Positions 58,015 to 64,000 of a stretch of DNA of 64,000 nt are shown here, piece by piece. A model generated the notes under the pieces. That model worked only from the letters and a program-made list of their open reading frames with translations, did no database searches and was not told the DNA's origin. Each line of letters opens with the position of its first letter. Positions within the stretch are counted from its first letter, which is position 1. The position numbers and the translations under genes were made by a program. The DNA comes from Lineus longissimus (lineage: Eukaryota > Nemertea > Pilidiophora > Heteronemertea > Lineidae), in NCBI RefSeq assembly GCF_910592395.1, contig NC_088318.1:4402001-4466000 (forward strand), written 5' to 3'.

Positions 58015-58119
58015 AGGTCAATCATGAAATTATCTTTTTCAACTCATTTTCGCTGTTGTATTGATATGTGTTGACAAGCGACTTCAGTATTGTTTCTTAC
58101 ATGCGTCCAACCTCCAGTT

Positions 58120-60003
58120 AGTGGACATCCGTCTCTGGTTGTGGTTGAGGTGAGCAACCACCAAGTCACAACCAATGGTGGAGACAAGACACATTGCTGA
58201 TTTCTTCTTCTTCAGCGTTCAACCTGCCTAAGTAAAACTATAACCTCAGTCCTGTGGCGGAGATGAAGCGGCTTGTCGCCCGAAGGTACGGCTGTGTTCC
58301 CCACAGCTTTTCTTCGACCTTCGTGTCTTTAGGCCAGAATCTATCTCGTAAATCCTGGTACAGGGGACAGTCCTGTAGGATGTGCGTTGGTGTTTGCACT
58401 GCTGTCTGGCATTGGCATTCTGCTGTGTCTCTTACTCCTATACGTTTAAGATGCCCACGTAGGCCACAGTGGCCTGTTCTTAGACGGTAGATGGTAGTAG
58501 CGTCTTTTCGGTCAAGTAGCCACAGCTGGTCTGATTGGGGGTGGTGGTTTCCCTGGATTTTCTTCCAGTCATTTCTGCATTTCTGCTTCAGGAGTGTTGT
58601 TATTTCTCTGTATGACTGCTTCCCATTTGGCTGGATCTGTAGGCTTCCTTCTTTTGCTAGTTGGTCAGCCCTTTCATTTCCAGGTATTCCACAGTGGGCG
58701 GGAATCCATTGCAAGACCACGTGGTGGTTACTGGTGAGATCTTGGAGGTGTTCTTTCAGATCTTTGATGTCTGACTCGATGTTTTGCACATTGCTGATGA
58801 CCCTTTAGACTTTACCCCATGGTCTACTTGTACAGTCACGTGTATCTAGGCGTCTCTGGTTGTGTTAAGTCACCAGCTAGTCACAACCAATGGTGGAGAC
58901 AAGACACATTGCTGATGACCCTTCAGACCTTACCCCATGGTCTACTTGCACAGTCATGTGTATCTGTCTCTGGTTGTGTTGAGCCACCACCTGGTCACAA
59001 CCAATGGTGAGACAAGACACATTGCTGATGACCCTTCAGACCTTACCCCATGGTCTACTTGTACAGTCATGTGTATCTGTCTCTGGTTGTGTTAAGCCAC
59101 CAGCTAGTAACAACCAATGGTGGAGACAAGACACATTGCTGATGACCTTTCCAACCTACTCCATGGTCTACTTGCACAGTCATGTGTATCTGTCTCTGGT
59201 TGTGTTGAGCCACCGGCTAGTCACAACTAATAGTGGAGACAAGACACATTGCTGATGACCCTTCAGACCTTACCCCATGGTCTACTTGTACAGTCATGTG
59301 TATCTGTCTCTGGTTGTGTTGAGCCACCAGCTAGTCACAACCAATGGTGAGACAAGACACATTGCTGATGACCCTTCAGACCTTACTCCATGGTCTACTT
59401 GTACAGTCACGTGTATCCATCTCTGGTTGTGTTGAGCCACCAGCTGGTCACAACCAATGGTGGAGACAAGACACATTGCTGATGACCCTTCCAACCTTAC
59501 CCCATGGTCTACTTTCACAGTCATGTGTATCTGTCTCTGGTTGCGTTGAGCCACCAGCTAGTCACAACCAATGGTGAGACAAGACACATTGCTGATGACC
59601 CTTCAGACCTTACCCCATGGTCTACTTGTACAGTCATGTGTATCTGTCTCTGGTTGTGTTGAGCCACCACCTAGTCACAACCAATGGTAGGGACAAGACA
59701 CATTGCTGATGACCCTTCAGACCTTACCCCATGGTCTACTTGTACAGTCATGTGTATCTGTCTCTGGTTGTGTTGAGCCACCAGCTAGTCACAACCAATG
59801 GTGAGACAAGACACATTGCTGATGACCCTTCAGACCTTACCCCATGGTCTACTTGTACAGTCATGTGTATCTGTCTCTGGTTGTGTTGAGCCACCAGCTA
59901 GTCACAACCAATGGTGAGACAAGACACATTGCTGATGACCCTTCAGATCTTACTCCATGGTCTACTTGGACAGTCATGTGTATCTGTCTCTGGTTGTGTT
60001 GTG
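58120..60003 (+). repeat. 113-bp tandem satellite, about ten units plus one displaced unit
   Basis: GACAAGACACATTGCTGATG recurs at 58898, 59011, 59125, 59238, 59351, 59465, 59578, 59692, 59805 and 59918, a spacing of 113 or 114. The unit also has CCATGGTCTACTTGTACAGT and CTCTGGTTGTGTTGAGCCAC. One more unit (58120-58202) is separated by a LINE insertion. Open frames over the array are repeat artefacts. Confidence 0.92.
58203..58786 (-). mobile_element. 5'-truncated LINE fragment (RNase H end) inserted in the satellite
   Basis: The minus strand encodes the last part of an RNase H domain, LQWIPAHCGIPGNERADQLA with the catalytic His and Asp. It continues with IYRLRTGHCGLRGHLKRIG and the C-terminal C-x-C...H...C motif, stop at about 58238. 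The 3' end at 58203 has a short GAA repeat. A 12-bp target duplication CACATTGCTGAT lies on both sides (58190-58201 and 58787-58798). RNase H after RT is typical of I/jockey-group LINEs. Confidence 0.85.
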
Positions 60004-63000
60004 AAGTGTACTTGTATATTTTATTCATACTCTAGATTCATCGATATAAGACCGTTTCTGTGTAATCAAGAAATTGCAGATATTTTGCACATGGGAAGTT
60101 GCCAAAAATCAACATGTCAAAGCAATCTTACATTAGCTGCATGTCTGTCTGCTGATCTGACTGGTTGGGATTGTCACAGTAGAAAGATTCCGATTTTGAT
60201 CCGAGATGGTGACTTTTTTCTCTGGACACCATCATTCAAGTCAATTCTTGTGAGGTATGTTTACTTGGCACTGCAAACATTCAAGACACAGTGTTTCATT
60301 GCTTTTGCGATACCTGGCAACATCACATCTGTCGTCAAATTGCCAGGCCTCTTTACAGCCTCAGTTGTTGCTGATCCATTACAGTATCATAGCACTCGTT
60401 TAGTTTCAGTGGTGGACACGCATATTAGGTTTTTAACGAATGTGCGTCTGGTAAAGACACAGGTCTAAAAAGACATGGTTTTCAAAATGGTGGAAGTACA
60501 ATGATTGGAATGCATTGTACATGTACACAGGCATATTTAAATATCGGGTCTCCTGTTTGATGTTGTGAATAAACCTATACATCATAACTCTAACTGTTTA
60601 GTGAAAGAAAGTACGCGGCAATGTTCTCATCCTAGCAATATTTGCTAGTGTTGTCCTCGATTCAAAACTGCTCCAGTTCGTGACAAATTAGGAAAATACA
60701 GTAAAAAGAACACAATTTCCACTTACAAATTGATAGAATTTATCATAGAAAGTTAAACCTATATACATGTAGAGTTAGCAGAGAGTAAAATAAATGTTAA
60801 CAATAGCTAAGTTTCATGACTGTTCAATAAAACTTCAAGAGACTCATCACTATTATCGGGAGGACACTATACCTGTATGTAGTCCCAATCCTTCAGGCAT
60901 TATCTTCAGTCCACTGTACTATTTTGCCATGCAAATACATGTATGGTAAATTCGCATTTTGTATTGTAACTGTTCAAAATGTAGTGATTAAAAAATGATA
61001 AAAAAACTTGTGACACGGATAATGGATGGTTTTATTTCAAAACGAGACAAATCAATGTTGACCATTTGAGAAAGATGCGACTTTAAAATAGTGGATCTAG
61101 CAATGGGTGGCAACCCTCATTTTCCAAAATGCCGGCCACCGGGGTATGTTGCTTTGAATGAAACTCAACTCCTCAAATGTATGATTGGGAAAGGGAGGTA
61201 CCTGTCCTTACGTCTCATGTCGAAAAGGCCCCATCTCAATTCCCGACAGGCATTTTCAACGAATCGTGACAATTTTGTGGACCTCCCGCATCCCGCTTAT
61301 ATGATCCCAAAGTCCCGGCCTTTTTTTGTTTATCTCCCCCAGCATCCCAAAAAAGACTGTACCATCACATGACACTCACCAGACATATGTGACCCGCCAT
61401 GACAAAACAGGTCGCATGTCGCTCTGAGCTTGACAGGTTGAGACAGACTGGTTGTTCATTTCACCATTGTCTGCCTTTTGTAAAATCGGAGTATATCAAT
61501 TTCTTCTATTACATGTATGTCCTGGTGTCATTTTAGGCTCATCTTCTGTGCGACATGCGACTCATTTTGTCGTGGTGGGTCACATATTTCCTAGTGAAAG
61601 TGAACGCTCTTGCCAACCCAAATTTAACCACGCAGTGCACTCGTCATCACAGTTTGAATTTCAACCAAGGAGTATTTGATTTGAAGAGCAGTGAAAACAG
61701 ATTCACAAAGCACAGACTTAGAAACATAAATTAATGGCGTAACACAACAAACACAAATATTATGCAATCAAAATCTCAAAAAACTTAATGATTATAATCA
61801 ATATTCTTACCTAGGTTATACTTATATCTACTATAATGATAAATCGTAATAACACCAACAAATCGTTTAGTGGAGACAGAAAACTTGCAAACACGCCAAA
61901 TACTCTAGGTTCACACGCCTAAGGTCCACTGTAGTAAGCCAGTGTATGTTTACATTTTAGTAGGCCCACGATCGGAGTAAGTTTCTTCAGGCCTATACTT
62001 GATTGACCAGCAGCGTCAATGGCAATATAGAAGGCCTAAACTTTTCCCATTACAGGCCTAGAAATGTGCACTATGTAAAGATCTGGCTGGACGTTTGGAG
62101 TGAGAAACTAGAGTAGTTTGGAGTGAGATTACACATGTACTTCTCAAAACCCCCAAGTCACTTACGACACAACACCATAACAAACTGATTCAAAAATCTG
62201 GATACACTTCAAGATTAACCCTTCAATTTCTCCCGAAACATTTGTCCCTTATTTCAAAAGGATTTTTTTAGATAGACTCTCTCCTTCCAGACAAAGTCTA
62301 TTGTACAGAACGTCCAATATCACCGATTTGAACCAGAATCATTGGTCTTGTCCAATTCTGAAATAAGTGTCATGAGTATTGTCAGTATTCTAAAATCACA
62401 CACATCAAGGTTATCCATCTTATTCTACTTATGTTTTAGGTCACATAAATGAACCCTTACCCTTCAAAGAAAAAAAAACTTAAAAATTGGCACATTACAA
62501 TCTACTACTACACGGTACATTTACTGTATAACATCCAAGAATTGACATTGCCACTACCATTACAAATTAATAACAAACTCACTGAGGTGATACATGTAAG
62601 CTATAAAACCTGAATCTAGACAGAAATCATTAAACTTACAGCAAAAACATTCTGGTTAAAAACTTGCAGACAAGAAATTCAGAAGCTAAAATCTGGTGGT
62701 AAAAAATCACAATTCAATCACATAATCAGAAAAAATACTTTGAGTGGAAAACTTTCAGTTGGCCATCCATTATTTTTAAAAGTTTCACGAGCGTACAAAG
62801 CGTTTGCAGGGGGAGGGGGTTAAGAGACTACCGTATACTTTTTCTAAAATGAAAAATGATTATTTGTCAAAGCGTGAATTACTGGCTATTTTCAAAATGA
62901 GCACTTGGAAAGCTCTGCTCTTTTCACTTCATTGACCACGGGTTCCGATTGTTTCGGTACAATCTGGCACTAAGTACAATCCATGGGAAAAAAAGTCCCC

Positions 63001-63870
63001 TGACCTAGTTTTAAAAACATGGAACAAGCAATTACTTATCCACTTTAAAATACTTCATTTTAGGATGTACTTGTACACTTCTGGGGGAGGGATAGTGATT
63101 GGTCAAAATTGTACAGTTTGCACGCTCATAAAAATGTTAAAACGACGGACAGTGCCTTGTAGTTCAACGTGTTTGATTAATTTCAATTGGATAAATTCGC
63201 ACAGCATCCGGTCGGCGAATGTTACACTGAACATTATAGACAAGTCAGAAACACATATTTCAACTAATTTTAAACATACAATTCTACAAAATATAGCTTG
63301 CTTCATATAGTCAAGTACAAGTTTACAAACTTCTTTTTCTCTCTAAAATACTTATTTTGAGGTATGAAACTTTAATCTTAGTTAAGTCCAACATACATAT
63401 AATGTCCAACAACAGTGAACATGTCATTTGTTCGACATTTTCAAAATTTACCACAGTAGGCACTTCTTCACGCCCTATCACGAGGACACAGGAGACATTC
63501 GATCCTTGCTGATACAATATGCATGCAAACAAATAAGTGGTCAAGATTAGGCACTGTGAACATTATCATTACTCGCCAGAGTTCACTGAGAAATCACGTT
63601 ACTACATCACGTCTCACGCTTCATGCCAACAGAAGACTATTCAAAGCAGCACATGTTGCCAGAACTTATAGCGTCAACTTGATCAATCTTTGTTTCATGG
63701 AGTGAATCCTGACATGCAACTCATAAAACAAGACGTCTTTGCAAATTTCGCTTCGGAGAACAGATTTAGAACACGACACGTTGAGCTACTTTTACCAGAA
63801 GTGGAAGAAATGCATATCACCAGAAAGCTTGTCTTTCAAACACAACATCAATTCACAACCACATGTTTTA
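60004..63870. other. AT-rich interval without supported gene
   Basis: One plus-strand frame (60023-60468, after an AG acceptor-like site) is open for about 148 codons with no recognisable domain and unremarkable codon use, so I do not call it. A hairpin relative lies at 61388-61584. The rest (61700-63870) is AT-rich and could be the long 3' UTR of a gene beyond the right edge. Confidence 0.4.
61388..61584. repeat. Diverged hairpin element related to 55412-55634
   Basis: Ends TGTGACCCGCCATGAC and GTCGTGGTGGGTCACA are inverted and flanked by TA. The GACAGGTTGA and TTGTTCATTTC blocks match the other copy. Confidence 0.65.
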
Positions 63871-64000
63871 TGCACAATAGTTTTAAGACGTTACATGTGT
63901 ATTTGCTACATCAGTTCGGCAAACGTCAAAATTCGGCAGCGATGCCGTTCGAGGAATCCCCCGTTGCTGTTAACGGCAACGGTTGCTTTATACGGCATCC

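Noticed and set aside
58819-60035. Several repeated open frames in the 58.8-60 kb array
   Set aside because: All are frames of the 113-bp satellite unit and shift with small indels between units.
60023-60468. Plus-strand frame of about 148 codons after an acceptor-like AG
   Set aside because: No domain, no donor or partner exon, and composition like the surrounding DNA. It may be chance extension of the satellite frame.

Overview
The window is eukaryotic: genes are split by GT-AG introns, polyadenylation signals and TATA boxes sit where expected, and about half of the DNA is transposon debris. The gene families (complement-control/sushi and PAN/Apple repeats, a fucolectin-type discoidin domain, RAB5IF, a MARVEL protein, a membrane-anchored carboxylesterase) and the mobile elements (Ginger-type DNA transposons, CCGG- and TTAA-flanked miniature elements, non-LTR fragments) point to a marine invertebrate metazoan. 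Echinoderm, hemichordate or amphioxus is my best guess; a lophotrochozoan is not excluded. I cannot name the species.

Region 1 (about 4.4-34.1 kb, plus strand) is one very large mosaic gene. A TATA box (4369-4375) precedes a short signal-peptide exon (4424-4474). Next come two Gly-rich exons, 16 consecutive sushi/CCP exons, four PAN exons, one more CCP, four more PAN exons and a three-exon F5/8C fucolectin-like domain ending at 34037. All CCP and PAN exons are symmetric 1-1 phase modules, and the exon lengths sum to 5934 nt (1977 residues) with no internal stop, so the model is self-consistent. The product should be a secreted or extracellular lectin/complement-like protein. Its introns hold at least three decayed copies of its own exons and a 41-bp minisatellite that begins at one of its splice donors.

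Region 2 (34-42 kb) is repeat-rich. It carries a 21-bp minisatellite and a 4136-bp Ginger-like DNA transposon (37900-42035). The transposon has TGT...ACA ends, CCGG on both sides, and an eight-exon integrase/transposase gene with an intact DD35E triad but one base missing in exon 2. Smaller elements with the same CCGG/TGT-ACA signature occur at 4753, 7220, 22043, 24528 and 45149. One of them has an empty paralogous site in the window.

Region 3 (42-50 kb) holds a LINE fragment, a two-exon carboxylesterase on the minus strand (43678-47484) and a 942-bp terminal-inverted-repeat element.

Region 4 (50-58 kb) holds RAB5IF (minus, 51285-53085) and a four-TM MARVEL/CMTM-like gene (plus, 53375-56076). 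They are divergent and share a 289-bp promoter interval.

Region 5 (58-64 kb) is a 113-bp tandem satellite interrupted by an I/jockey-like LINE fragment with a 12-bp target duplication, followed by AT-rich sequence with no convincing gene. The last 130 bp may be the edge of another gene. No link in function between the genes is evident; they look like ordinary metazoan neighbours separated by mobile DNA.
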